Below, piece after piece: positions 26,873-37,096 of a stretch of DNA of 64,000 bases; the first letter of the stretch is position 1; each line of letters begins with the position of its first letter. A program made the position numbers and the translations under genes. Under the pieces are notes generated by a model that saw only the letters and a program-made list of their open reading frames with translations, did no database searches and was not told where the DNA came from. This stretch comes from Cellulosimicrobium marinum (GTDB lineage: Bacteria; Actinomycetota; Actinomycetes; Actinomycetales; Cellulomonadaceae). The DNA lies in the NCBI RefSeq assembly GCF_020551945.1, contig NZ_JAJBZH010000003.1, forward strand, positions 1 through 64,000, in the 5' to 3' direction.

Positions 26873-28416
26873 GGGCGGCGGTCACCGGGGTCACCGGGTA
26901 CGTGGGCGGACGGCTCGTGCCCGAGCTGCTGCGCGCGGGGATCGCCGTCCGTGCGCTCGCCCGCCACCCGGAACGGCTGGCCGGCCGGGACTGGGCCGAG
27001 GAGGTGGAGCTCGTCGAGGCCGACGCGAGCGACCTCGACCAGATCCGGCCCGCCCTCCAGGGGTGCGACGTCGCGTACTACCTCATCCACTCGCTCGGGA
27101 CCGGGCCGACGTTCGAGGCGCGCGACCGGCGCACCGCGCTGACGTTCGCCCGCGCCGCGCGCGAGGCCGGCGTCGGCCGGATCGTCTACCTCGGCGGGAT
27201 GTTCCCCGACGTGCCCGAGGGCGAGCTGTCGCCGCACCTCGCGTCGCGCAAGGAGGTCGGGGAGATCCTCCTCGCGTCGGGCGTCCCGACGACGGTCCTC
27301 CAGGCGGCGGTCATCCTCGGCTCCGGGTCGGCGAGCTTCGAGATGATGCGCTACCTCACCGAGCGGCTGCCCGCGATGACGACGCCGAAGTGGGTCGACA
27401 ACCGCATCCAGCCCATCGCGGTGCGCGACGTGCTGCGCTACCTCGTCGGCTCGGCGTCCATGCCCCCCGACGTGTCGCGCGCGTTCGACGTCGGCGGCCC
27501 CGACGTCCTCACCTACCGCGACATGATGCAGCGGTACGCGAAGGTCGCGAGCCTGCCGCGACGGCGCATCGTCAGCGTCCCCGTGCTCACCCCGAAGCTG
27601 TCGTCGCACTGGGTCGGTCTGGTCACGCCCGTGCCGAGCGGCATCGCCCGCCCCCTCGTCGAGTCGCTCCAGCACGAGGTCGTGTGCTCCGAGCACGACG
27701 TCGCGCGGTACGTCCCGGACCCGCCGGACGGGCTCGTCGGGTTCGACCGCGCGGTCGAGCTCGCGCTCGAGCGCATCCACGACGGCGAGGTGACGACCCG
27801 GTGGTCGTCCGCGGCGGTGCCGGGCGCGCCGTCGGACCCCCTGCCGAGCGATCCCGACTGGGCGGGCGGCTCGCTGTACGTCGACGAGCGCCGCACCGTC
27901 GTCGACGCCCCCCGCGACGTGCTGTGGCGCGTGATCGAGGAGATCGGCGGGCAGGGCGGCTGGTACTCGTGGTCGCTCGCGTGGCGGGTGCGGGGTCTCC
28001 TCGACCGCGTGGTCGGTGGGCCCGGGCTGCGGCGCGGTCGTCGTGACGAGCGGTACCTGCGCGTCGACGACGAGCTCGACTGGTGGCGCGTCGAGGCGAT
28101 CGAGCCCGGCGAACGGCTGCTCCTGCGCGCCGAGATGCGCCTGCCGGGTCTCGCGTGGCTCGAGCTGCGCGTGGACGAGGCCGCCGCCGAGCTCGACGAC
28201 GCGAGCGACCCCGGGACCCCGGGACCGACGCCGGACGACGCGCGCGGTCCCGGCCGCACGTACTTCGCCCAGCGCGCGCTCTTCCACCCCCACGGCCTCG
28301 CCGGCCAGCTCTACTGGTGGTCCGTCAAGCCGTTCCACGGTGTGGTGTTCGGGGGCATGCAGCGCAACGTCGCAGCCGCCGCGGAGGCAGCGGCGCGCGC
28401 CCCCGACGCCGAGTGA
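26869..28416 (+). CDS. NAD(P)-binding NmrA/SDR-like protein fused to DUF2867
   Basis: 515 aa. The N-terminal Rossmann domain starts VTGVTGYVGGRLVPELL and follows the atypical SDR pattern (VAYYLIHSLG, RIVYLGGMFP). From about residue 330 there is a DUF2867/START-like domain (DERRTVVDAPRDVLWRVIEEIGG) ending in SVKPFHGVVFGGM. This two-domain arrangement is widespread in actinobacteria, but its reaction is unknown. Translation couples to the topoisomerase through ATGA. It converges on a thioesterase gene across a tandem repeat. Confidence 0.85.
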   Translation: MRAAVTGVTGYVGGRLVPELLRAGIAVRALARHPERLAGRDWAEEVELVEADASDLDQIRPALQGCDVAYYLIHSLGTGPTFEARDRRTALTFARAAREAGVGRIVYLGGMFPDVPEGELSPHLASRKEVGEILLASGVPTTVLQAAVILGSGSASFEMMRYLTERLPAMTTPKWVDNRIQPIAVRDVLRYLVGSASMPPDVSRAFDVGGPDVLTYRDMMQRYAKVASLPRRRIVSVPVLTPKLSSHWVGLVTPVPSGIARPLVESLQHEVVCSEHDVARYVPDPPDGLVGFDRAVELALERIHDGEVTTRWSSAAVPGAPSDPLPSDPDWAGGSLYVDERRTVVDAPRDVLWRVIEEIGGQGGWYSWSLAWRVRGLLDRVVGGPGLRRGRRDERYLRVDDELDWWRVEAIEPGERLLLRAEMRLPGLAWLELRVDEAAAELDDASDPGTPGPTPDDARGPGRTYFAQRALFHPHGLAGQLYWWSVKPFHGVVFGGMQRNVAAAAEAAARAPDAE

Positions 28417-28446
28417 CGCACCCGCGTCCCAGTGCTGCACGTCCGG

Positions 28447-28503
28447 GTGCATCGCTCGGACGCGAGTGCATCGTCGGGACGCAAGTGCATCCTCCGGACG
28501 CGA
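28447..28503. repeat. three 19-bp tandem repeats between convergent genes
   Basis: Three adjacent units of the form GTGCATCxxxCGGACGCGA occupy 28447-28465, 28466-28484 and 28485-28503, with 4-6 differences between units. CGCGTCC at 28423-28429 can pair with GGACGCG in units 1 or 3, giving alternative hairpins. The repeat fills most of the 97-nt gap between two convergent genes, so it may act in termination. Confidence 0.75.
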
Positions 28504-28513
28504 GCGGCCGGGG

Positions 28514-29014
28514 TCAGCGGCGGCGACGGAACTCCAGCGGATCCTCGACGTAGGCCTCCCAGGCGGTGCGCTCGACGTCGGTGATCCGCCGGGGCGCGCC
28601 CGTCGCGGCGTCGACCACGACGATCGTCGTCGTCGCCTTCGCGTAGGGCTTCCCGCCCGAGGTGGGGCCGGTGCGCGCGAAGCCGCCGGGCGCGCCGTCG
28701 TGCACCTCGTAGCAGACGTCGAGGCTCGCGCCGCCGAGGTGCCCCACCCACAGCTCGACGCGCACGGGCGTGCGCGTGAACGCGAGGGGGCGCAGGTACT
28801 CGATCTCCTGGCGCGCGACGAGCGTGTGGCTCGTGGCGCTCGGCCCGGTCTCCAGCACGGCGGTGGGCCAGGCGGACTCCCCCGCCTCCGGGTGCGTCCA
28901 GAACGCCGTGATGCGCGCGTCCTCCAGCAGGCGGAACATCTCCACGTTGTTGACGTGCGCGTAGGCGTCGAGGTCCGACCAGCGCAGGGCGACCGGGACG
29001 TGCAGGCGGGTCAT
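28514..29014 (-). CDS. hotdog-fold acyl-CoA thioesterase (4-hydroxybenzoyl-CoA thioesterase family)
   Basis: 166-aa single-hotdog protein. RWSDLDAYAHVNNVEMFRLLEDAR is the family signature, with the Asp of DLDAYAHVNN as the catalytic acid. The rest follows the usual beta-sheet pattern (RQEIEYLRPLAF, VELWVGHLGGASLDVCYEV). ATG 29014 has AGGAAGGA 5 nt upstream. It is convergent with the NmrA/DUF2867 gene and downstream of the first GTPase pair. Substrate is unknown. Confidence 0.9.
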   Translation of the reverse strand: MTRLHVPVALRWSDLDAYAHVNNVEMFRLLEDARITAFWTHPEAGESAWPTAVLETGPSATSHTLVARQEIEYLRPLAFTRTPVRVELWVGHLGGASLDVCYEVHDGAPGGFARTGPTSGGKPYAKATTTIVVVDAATGAPRRITDVERTAWEAYVEDPLEFRRRR

Positions 29015-29056
29015 GGGGGTCCTTCCTCGCGAGGGTGTGGCCCGCCCATTCTGCCG

Positions 29057-30790
29057 TCAGGTCGCCGCGACGAGCGCGGCGCTGCGGCACCGGGCCAGCG
29101 CGGAGAGCTCCTCCCCGACGGGCAGGCGCACGACGCGGTCCGCGACCTCGCCCACGGCGTCGCGCAGCCGGGACCGCGCCCGTGCCGCACGACGGCGCGC
29201 CCCGACGGCCGCCAGGGCGCGTGCGACGAGCGCGAGCAGCACGCCCCCGACCAGCCCGCCGAGGGCGAGGAGCGTGGGCCACGGGACCTCCGGCGCGCCC
29301 GCACCCCCGAGGGTGAGCACGGGCGTCGGCGGCTCGGGCAGCCGCAGGTAGGCGAGGAGAGCGAGCACCCCGAGCCACAGCAGCCCGCCGATGAGCGCCG
29401 CGAGGAGCACCCACTGGGTCAGCCCGACGACGCGCCACCACACCGGGCGGCGCGACACGTCGAGCTCGGTCCCCACGACCGCCCCGTCCAACGCGTCCGC
29501 GAGCTCCGCGGTCCCGTCCGCGGCCCGACGACGCGCCGCGAGCGCCCACGCGTCCGGCACCCCGCGGGTCGCGGCGTCCACGTAGTCGCGGACCGCGGTC
29601 TGGGCGCCGGCCCGCAGCGCGGCCGGGACCGCGGGGAGCGACGTGCGGGCCAGGTCGGCACGACCGGGCCCGGCCGCGTCGTCGCGCGGGCGTGAGCCGG
29701 GTGCGCGCGTCCCGGGGCGTGGTCGGAGGCCGAGCCGGCGCAGCGGGTCGGCCCGGAAGCGGGCGAGCCACCGCGTCACGGGCCAGCCGGTGGCCGCGCG
29801 GGCGTCGCGGAGCGCGGACCCGCGGACGGCCGCCACGACGGTGGGGACCCCGGCGGCCGCCTCCAAGGCGTCGACCAGTCCCGCACGCGCCCGCTGCCCG
29901 GCCCGCTCCGGCGGCGGGTCGCCGCACGCGTCGGCGACGGCGCGCGCGACCTGCCGCTCGTCGGCGGCGAGCCGGTCGACGGCCGCACGACGGCGCGCGG
30001 CGGCGTCGGCCAGCAGCCCGCGCAGGGCGTCCATCCCCTCACCCGTGCGGGCCGAGAGCCCGAGGACGCGCGCCTCGGCCAGCCCGTCCTGCGCCGCGAG
30101 GCGCCGCAGGTCCGCGAGGCACGCCTCGGCGTCCGCCGGGGCGAGCCGGTCGACCTGGTTGAGCACGAGGACGACGACGGACGCGTGCCCCGCGAGCGGC
30201 CGCAGGTAGCGTTCGTGGAGGGCCGCGTCGGCGTACTTCTGCGGGTCGACCACCCACACGAGCAGGTCGGCGCGGTCGACGAGCCGCTCCGCGCGCACGC
30301 GGTGCTCCGTGACGACCGAGTCGTGGTCGGGCAGGTCGAGCAGCACCAGGCCGCCGGTGAGCTCCGCCGGACGTCGTCCCGCACCGCGGAGCAGGCCGCG
30401 CCACGCCCCCGGACGCGCGTCGGGCTTCCCGTCCCCCGACGCGAGCGGCGCGGACATCTCGTGGCGTCGCGACACCTCCAACCAGTCCAGCAGGGCACCC
30501 GCCCCGTAGGCCCCGCCCCAGACGGCCGCGAGCGCGCGGGACGTCGTGGGCCGCCGGACGCCGACCGTCGCGAGCTCGGCCCCGGCGAGGGCGTTGAACA
30601 CCGACGACTTACCGGAGCCGGTGGCGCCCGCGAGCGCGACGACGGTGTGGTCCGCCGACAGCCCGGCCCGTTCGCGGGCCCGCGCCACGACGTCGCGCGC
30701 GCGGGCGAGCAGCGCCGGGTCGAGGCGCCCGTCGCCGGCGCGTGCGGCGGACTCCAGCGCGGTGGTGCGGGCGTCGAGGTCGATGCTCAC
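29057..30790 (-). CDS. Era/YfjP-like membrane GTPase (pair 1)
   Basis: 577 aa. G1 is GATGSGKSS, G3 is DLPDHDS, G4 is NQVD and G5 is LSARTGEG, so all nucleotide motifs are intact. DLLVWVVDPQKYADAALHERYL is a hallmark shared with the paralogue at 35510-37096. Two hydrophobic segments near the C-terminus (TQWVLLAALIGGLLWLGVLAL and PTLLALGGLVGGVLLALVA) anchor it to the membrane. GTG 30790 has GGAG 5 nt upstream and overlaps the stop of the dynamin-like gene (GTGA). The two products probably form a membrane-associated GTPase pair; the role is unknown. Confidence 0.85.
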   Translation of the reverse strand: MSIDLDARTTALESAARAGDGRLDPALLARARDVVARARERAGLSADHTVVALAGATGSGKSSVFNALAGAELATVGVRRPTTSRALAAVWGGAYGAGALLDWLEVSRRHEMSAPLASGDGKPDARPGAWRGLLRGAGRRPAELTGGLVLLDLPDHDSVVTEHRVRAERLVDRADLLVWVVDPQKYADAALHERYLRPLAGHASVVVLVLNQVDRLAPADAEACLADLRRLAAQDGLAEARVLGLSARTGEGMDALRGLLADAAARRRAAVDRLAADERQVARAVADACGDPPPERAGQRARAGLVDALEAAAGVPTVVAAVRGSALRDARAATGWPVTRWLARFRADPLRRLGLRPRPGTRAPGSRPRDDAAGPGRADLARTSLPAVPAALRAGAQTAVRDYVDAATRGVPDAWALAARRRAADGTAELADALDGAVVGTELDVSRRPVWWRVVGLTQWVLLAALIGGLLWLGVLALLAYLRLPEPPTPVLTLGGAGAPEVPWPTLLALGGLVGGVLLALVARALAAVGARRRAARARSRLRDAVGEVADRVVRLPVGEELSALARCRSAALVAAT

Positions 30791-32817
30791 GAGGGCTCCA
30801 GCCCGCCCGGCACGGTGCCGCCTGTCTCGGGCCCGCCTGTCTCGGTGCCACCCGTCTCGGTGCTCCCCGGCGCGGCGTCGGGTGCGCGACGCCCGAGCAG
30901 GCGTCGCCAGAGCCGGGGCCGCGCGGCCTCGGCCTCGTCGGGTACGTCCGCGGGAGGCGGCACCCCGGCCCCGCGCAACGGCCGGGCGGCGTGCCGACCC
31001 GTCGTCGCGGGGACGGGTGCGGGGCGGGACGCCCGCTCGGACCGGGCCGCGAGCTCGACGGCGCGGGCGGCGTCCCGCACGCCCTGGGCGGCCGGGACGG
31101 CGTCGGCGGTCCCCAGGGCGTCGAGCTGGGCGGTGTAGCGGCGCGCCTCGTCGTCGAGCACGGCGCCGACACGCTCGGCGAGCCGGTCCCGGGCGGTGCG
31201 GGTGAGGCGGCGGACGGCGTCGTCGCCGAACACCGCCTCGAGGAGCTTCTGGGCGACGATCGCCGTCCCGCCCGCGATGCCCACCTCCGCACCCGTGATG
31301 CCACCCGTCGAGGCGAACACCACGACCATGAGGCTCACGCCGAGACCGTTGATGCCGAACGACAGCGCCCGCGCGGCGCCCCGCTTGCCCGCGCCCTGGT
31401 CGCGGACGAGGTCGAGCACGTCGCCCTGCCAGGCGCGGATCTGCGCGGCGACGGCGGTGCGCGCGCCCGCGGAGGAGCGGGACAGGTCGAGCCCGTCGAG
31501 GAGCGCACGTCCCGACGGGTCCGCGTGCCACGTGCCGTGGGTGCGCTCCGCGGCCGTGTCCGCGGCGTCGAGCACCACGGCCTCGAGCCCGTGGGCGATG
31601 GCCTGCTCGACCTGCGGCGCCTGCGCCGGCCGGCCCCGGAAGAACGCCGCGACGGCGTCCCGCACGCGGCCCACGCCCTGCTCGACGGCGCGGAACACGT
31701 CGCTCGTCCCGACGAAGTCCTGCCAGCGCGCGAGCACCTCGCCGCGCAGCAGCGCCCCGTCGCTCGTCGCGGCGTCGACGTGGGCGACCGCGTCGGCGTA
31801 CGCCCGGGTCACCGCGTCACGCAGCCGCGCGTCCGTGGCGCCCTGCGCGTCCGCGGCGCCCGCGACGAGGACCGCGCGCCGCACGAGGTCGTCGACGACG
31901 CCGTCGCGCGTCGCGACCGCGACCCGCTCCCGTGCACCGGCGTCCGCACCGAGCGCGGTGAGCCAGCCGGACACGGCGGCGACGGCGTGCTCGGGCAGCA
32001 GGCCGTCGACGAGGGCGTGCTCGCCCACGACGAACAGCGCCGACTCCCCCAGCCCGTTCTCCGCCATCATGCGTCGCAGGTCGTCGGCGACGGCGTCCGC
32101 CCCCGGGTCCACCCGGTCGAGGACGAGCGCGACCTGTGCCCGTCGCTCGGCGGCCCGGTGGAGCAGGTCCCAGGGCACGGCGTCGGCGTACCGTGCGGCC
32201 GTGGTGACGAACAGCCACAGGTCTGCGGCGCCGAGGAGCTGCGCCGCGAGCTCACGGTTCGCCGTCTCGACGGAGTCGACGTCGGGCGCGTCCACGAGCG
32301 CGAGCCCCGCGGGGAGCGCGTCGCTCGCCACGAGCCGCAGCGAGCGCACCGGGTCCCGGGGTGCCGCGGCGTCGTCCGCGGGGGGCGCGGTCGTGCCGTG
32401 CGTGCTCACGCGGGCGAGGCCGGGGAGCACGCGGTCGGTGGTGAACCACCGCGCGTCGAGGGGGTGGTGCACGAGGACGGGCGCCCGCGTCGTCGGGCGC
32501 AGCACGCCCGGCGCGGACACCTGCTCCCCGAGGAGGGAGTTGACGAGCGTCGACTTGCCCGCGCCCGTCGACCCGCCGACCACGACGAGCAGGGGCGCGG
32601 CGTGCGCGCGCAGCCGCGGCAGCAGGTAGTCGTCGAGCTGGTCCACCGCGAGCCCGAGGTCGTGGCGCGCCCCCTCCACCCCCGGCACGTCGAGGGGCAG
32701 CCGCAGGGCCCCGAGCCGCCCCCGCAGGACCTCCAGCGCCTCGACGAGCCCCGCGGTCGTCGAGCCGTCCGCACCAGCCGCCCGGACGTCGTCGTGCGGC
32801 GGCTGCGGCTCGGTCAT
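30787..32817 (-). CDS. dynamin-like GTPase (pair 1)
   Basis: 676 aa. P-loop GGSTGAGKST, switch region RPTTRAP, G3 DAPDVDS and a degenerate G4 DRVD. The long helical C-terminal half carries a hydrophobic hairpin (GINGLGVSLMVVVFASTGGITGAEVGIAGGTAIVA) that may insert in membrane, then a Pro/Thr/Gly-rich tail with repeats of TETGG. Such dynamin-family proteins remodel membrane (Streptomyces DynA/DynB, mycobacterial IniA/IniC). ATG 32817 is preceded by GGCGGG with poor spacing. The downstream GTPase gene overlaps its stop. Confidence 0.82.
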   Translation of the reverse strand: MTEPQPPHDDVRAAGADGSTTAGLVEALEVLRGRLGALRLPLDVPGVEGARHDLGLAVDQLDDYLLPRLRAHAAPLLVVVGGSTGAGKSTLVNSLLGEQVSAPGVLRPTTRAPVLVHHPLDARWFTTDRVLPGLARVSTHGTTAPPADDAAAPRDPVRSLRLVASDALPAGLALVDAPDVDSVETANRELAAQLLGAADLWLFVTTAARYADAVPWDLLHRAAERRAQVALVLDRVDPGADAVADDLRRMMAENGLGESALFVVGEHALVDGLLPEHAVAAVSGWLTALGADAGARERVAVATRDGVVDDLVRRAVLVAGAADAQGATDARLRDAVTRAYADAVAHVDAATSDGALLRGEVLARWQDFVGTSDVFRAVEQGVGRVRDAVAAFFRGRPAQAPQVEQAIAHGLEAVVLDAADTAAERTHGTWHADPSGRALLDGLDLSRSSAGARTAVAAQIRAWQGDVLDLVRDQGAGKRGAARALSFGINGLGVSLMVVVFASTGGITGAEVGIAGGTAIVAQKLLEAVFGDDAVRRLTRTARDRLAERVGAVLDDEARRYTAQLDALGTADAVPAAQGVRDAARAVELAARSERASRPAPVPATTGRHAARPLRGAGVPPPADVPDEAEAARPRLWRRLLGRRAPDAAPGSTETGGTETGGPETGGTVPGGLEPS

Positions 32818-32959
32818 CCCGCCAGTGTGCCGCAACGCCCCAGGCCAGGCGCGCGCAGAGCCCACCCCCGTCGACCTGTCAGCGCCCCGGCGGCCCCCGG
32901 ACCGACCCGTCGCTGACAACTCCCGACGACGCCGAGCGTGGGCAAGGTCGCGACGAGCG

Positions 32960-32992
32960 ACGGACGAGCAACGGACCAGCAACGGACGAGCC
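32960..32992. repeat. three 11-bp tandem repeats
   Basis: ACGGACGAGCA, ACGGACCAGCA and ACGGACGAGCC follow each other directly and abut the left arm of structured repeat copy C. They lie in the 361-nt gene-free stretch 32818-33178, which otherwise holds copy C and the ettA terminator; no other gene is seen there. Confidence 0.7.
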
Positions 32993-33094
32993 CGGCGGGG
33001 TCGACGGCGCGCGCGGTCCTGGCGGGTCTGGCGGGAGGCCGCGAGGCACGAGCGGCCGGAGGGAAGACCGCGCGAGCCGTCGACCACGCCGGGC
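32990..33094 (-). repeat. structured repeat, copy C (divergent)
   Basis: The stem pairs 32990-33018 with 33066-33094 (two mismatches, 33009/33075 and 32998/33086) around a 47-nt loop. Its arms are unrelated to those of copies A and B. The loop keeps CGGG-x-CTGGCGGGA, the 9-nt apex GAGGCACGA and a GGAxGGxA tail. The inner hairpin has changed from GCGGC/GCCGC to GGCCGC/GCGGCC with pairing preserved. On the minus strand it lies downstream of ettA, after its terminator. Confidence 0.8.
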
Positions 33095-33136
33095 GGACAG
33101 ACCGACCGCGAACCCGGAGAAGCCCGGGCACACGAG

Positions 33137-33166
33137 GGCGCCGGACGGGAGGATCCGTCCGGCGCC
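33137..33166 (-). terminator. ettA terminator hairpin
   Basis: A 12-bp perfect stem (33137-33148 with 33155-33166) with a 6-nt loop lies 13 nt after the ettA stop on the minus strand. Confidence 0.7.
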
Positions 33167-33178
33167 GTCGTGAAGGGC

Positions 33179-34861
<1,683 letters not shown>

Positions 34862-34930
34862 AGCCTGTCGTTCCACCGTTTCGGTCGTCTGGGATCGGTC
34901 GAGGAATCTCGACCACTCAGACTACGCGGT

Positions 34931-34978
34931 CGGGCCGCCGCACGGGTGCCGGGACCGCGCAGCCCGTGCGGCGGTCCG
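34931..34978 (-). terminator. terminator after the ssb paralogue
   Basis: A 16-bp stem (34931-34946 with 34963-34978, one G-T pair) with a 16-nt loop starts 2 nt after the ssb stop on the minus strand. It separates the GTPase-ssb unit from the ettA promoter. Confidence 0.7.
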
Positions 34979-34979
34979 G

Positions 34980-35465
34980 TCACGCGCGGACGAGGTGCTC
35001 GTCGTCGGTGGTGGCCGGCGTGGCGTCGGGCTCGTCCCCGGGATCGTCGCCGGGCTCGTTCCCCCGCTCGTCGGGGGCGGGCGTGCCGGGCTCCTCGCGT
35101 CGGTGGACCGTGCGCGCGAAGCGGGACTCGCCGAGCGTGAGGTCGTGCCCCAGCGCGGTCGCCTCGACGACGAGGCTCGTGCGCGGGCCGTCGGGTCCTT
35201 CCCACTCGTCGACGGACAGGCGTCCGGTGACGACGACGGGGTCGCCCTTGTGCAGCGAGGTCGCGACGTTGCGCGCGACGTTCTTGAACGCCTTGACGGT
35301 GAACCACAGGGTCCGGCCGTCGACCCACTCGCCGCGCTCGCGGTCGAGGTAGCGACGGGTCCGCGCGATGCGGAAGCTCGTGAAGTCGGTCCCCGTCCCG
35401 GACGCGAACAGGGTGGGCGTCGTCGCGACGAAGCCGGAGAGCGTGACGGTGACGTCACCGTGCAT
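34980..35465 (-). CDS. ssb: single-stranded DNA-binding protein paralogue
   Basis: 161 aa with an N-terminal OB fold (VTVTLSGFVATTPTLF, FTSFRIARTRRYLDRERGEW, TLWFTVKAFKNVARNVATSLHKGDPVVVTGRL). The tail is Asp/Glu/Pro-rich and ends HLVRA. It lacks the conserved acidic-hydrophobic tip (DDIPF type) by which the main SSB recruits replication partners, so this is probably an accessory SSB such as actinobacterial SsbB. ATG 35465 follows GGGAGG by 5 nt. It is 44 nt after the second GTPase pair and so likely in the same unit. Confidence 0.88.
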   Translation of the reverse strand: MHGDVTVTLSGFVATTPTLFASGTGTDFTSFRIARTRRYLDRERGEWVDGRTLWFTVKAFKNVARNVATSLHKGDPVVVTGRLSVDEWEGPDGPRTSLVVEATALGHDLTLGESRFARTVHRREEPGTPAPDERGNEPGDDPGDEPDATPATTDDEHLVRA

Positions 35466-35509
35466 GGGTGCCTCCCGAGGTCGGGGCCGGGGCGGTCCCG
35501 GCCACGGGC

Positions 35510-37096
35510 TCAGGGTGCGGTGCGCGCGGTGGCGGTGTCCGACGTCGGGCCCTCGCCTGTGGACGACGACCCCAGACCGGGGCCTGTGGGCAACCGTACG
35601 GCGCCGGTCAGCGGGGCTGCGGGCGACCGGTCGCGGGCCGCCTGCGCGAGCTCGCGGACCTGACGGTGCGTGTCGAGCAGCTCCTGGGTGGGCCGTCCCA
35701 TCGCCTCCTGCACGACCCGTTCGACGGCACCGCGCCCCGACGCGAGGACCTGCTGCTCCCGGCGCCGCGCGAGGGTGCGCCGCACCTGCATCGCGACGAG
35801 GAAGCACACGACGGCCGCGAGGACCGCGACGGCGGCGACGACGGCGCACGTGCCGACCAGCACGCCGGGCAGGTCGAGCACGCCGAGCGACCCGAGCACG
35901 GCGAGCACCCCCGCGACGACGCCGACGGCGAGCGCGGCCCAGGCGGCGCGGCGCGTGGGCCGTGCGGAGGACGGACCGCGCGTGTCGAGCGGGATCTTCG
36001 CGAGGGCGTCGCGCACGGACGTCGCGACGGCGTCGGCGGGTGCGACCGCGGCGTCGAGCGCACGCCGCCACCCGGGACGCAGCGCCCCGCCCGCGCGGTC
36101 GAGCCAGCGCGAGCGCGACAGGGCGACGGCGTCGGGCTGCGGGGCCGGGAACTCGGGGCGCCCGTACCCGTTGCGCACGGCCGCCCCGACCTGGCCCGCG
36201 ACGGCGGCGAGGCCCGACGCCTCGGCGACCGTGTCGACGACCTCCTCGACGGCGGCGCTCATGGTCCAGGGCACGTCGCCGGGGATCTGCTCGAGGAGCA
36301 GCGCCCCGGCCCGGTCGAGCTCGCCCGCGACACGGCTCGCGGCGACGCTGCGCCGGGCGACGGCCTGCTCGAGCAGGGAGCGCAGCTCGTCGAGCCCCTC
36401 GCCGGTGCGCGCGGACACGGTGGTGACGTACACGCCCGTCAGCCCGTCCTCCTCCAGGAGGCGGCCCATGTCCTGCACGAGCGCGTCCCGGCGGCTCTCG
36501 GGCACGGTGTCGATCTGGTTGAGCGCCACGACCATCGAGCCCTCGAGCCCGGTGGAGCGGCGCAGGTAGCCGGAGTGCAGGGCGTCGTCGGCGTACTTCT
36601 GCGGGTCCACGACCCACACCAGCAGGTCGACGAGGGGCAGCACGCGGTCGACGACGGTGCGGTGCGCGGGCTCGACCGAGTCGTGGTCGGGCAGGTCGAG
36701 CAGCACGAGGCCGCCGAGCGCGGTCTCGTCGACGGCGTCGAGCTCGCCCGCGCGGGTGATGCGGCGCTCGGCGTCGACCTCCAGCCAGTCGAGGAGCGCG
36801 GTCGCGGCGTCGCTCCAGGAGCAGGCCGTGACGCGCGCCGTCGTGGGGCGGCGCACGCCCACGTCGGCGAAGTCGAGCCGGGTGGCCCGGTTGAACAGGC
36901 TGGACTTCCCCGAGCCGGTGCCGCCCGCCAGCGCGACGACCGTGTGGTCGACGCCGAGCGCGAGCCGCTCGCGCACCCCGCCGATCGCGTCGCGCACCTG
37001 GGCGGCCACGGCGGGGTCGAGGCGGTCGCCCGCGAGGTCGACCGCGCGCGCGAGGTCCTCGGTGCGGGCACGCAGCTGGGCGTCGTGGGACGTCAC
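35510..37096 (-). CDS. Era/YfjP-like membrane GTPase (pair 2)
   Basis: 528 aa, clear paralogue of the gene at 29057-30790. Shared blocks include GVRRPTT, ALLDWLEV, GGLVLLDLPDHDSV and VDLLVWVVDPQKYADDALH. G1 is GGTGSGKSS, G4 NQID, G5 VSARTGEG. Two hydrophobic segments lie near 405-465 (AAWAALAVGVVAGVLAVLGSLGVLDL, VVAAVAVLAAVVCFLVAM), followed by a basic helix. GTG 37096 overlaps the stop of the dynamin-like gene (GTGA) and has AGGAG upstream. Probably membrane-attached; role unknown. Confidence 0.85.
   Translation of the reverse strand: MTSHDAQLRARTEDLARAVDLAGDRLDPAVAAQVRDAIGGVRERLALGVDHTVVALAGGTGSGKSSLFNRATRLDFADVGVRRPTTARVTACSWSDAATALLDWLEVDAERRITRAGELDAVDETALGGLVLLDLPDHDSVEPAHRTVVDRVLPLVDLLVWVVDPQKYADDALHSGYLRRSTGLEGSMVVALNQIDTVPESRRDALVQDMGRLLEEDGLTGVYVTTVSARTGEGLDELRSLLEQAVARRSVAASRVAGELDRAGALLLEQIPGDVPWTMSAAVEEVVDTVAEASGLAAVAGQVGAAVRNGYGRPEFPAPQPDAVALSRSRWLDRAGGALRPGWRRALDAAVAPADAVATSVRDALAKIPLDTRGPSSARPTRRAAWAALAVGVVAGVLAVLGSLGVLDLPGVLVGTCAVVAAVAVLAAVVCFLVAMQVRRTLARRREQQVLASGRGAVERVVQEAMGRPTQELLDTHRQVRELAQAARDRSPAAPLTGAVRLPTGPGLGSSSTGEGPTSDTATARTAP

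Noticed and set aside
28447-28503. CRISPR-like short repeats
   Set aside because: Units are 19 bp, adjacent without spacers, and degenerate; no cas genes are present.
13119-33094. Structured repeat as an ordinary MITE or IS remnant
   Set aside because: Mobile elements keep their ends and vary inside; here the centre is conserved and the ends vary while still pairing. No target duplications are seen.
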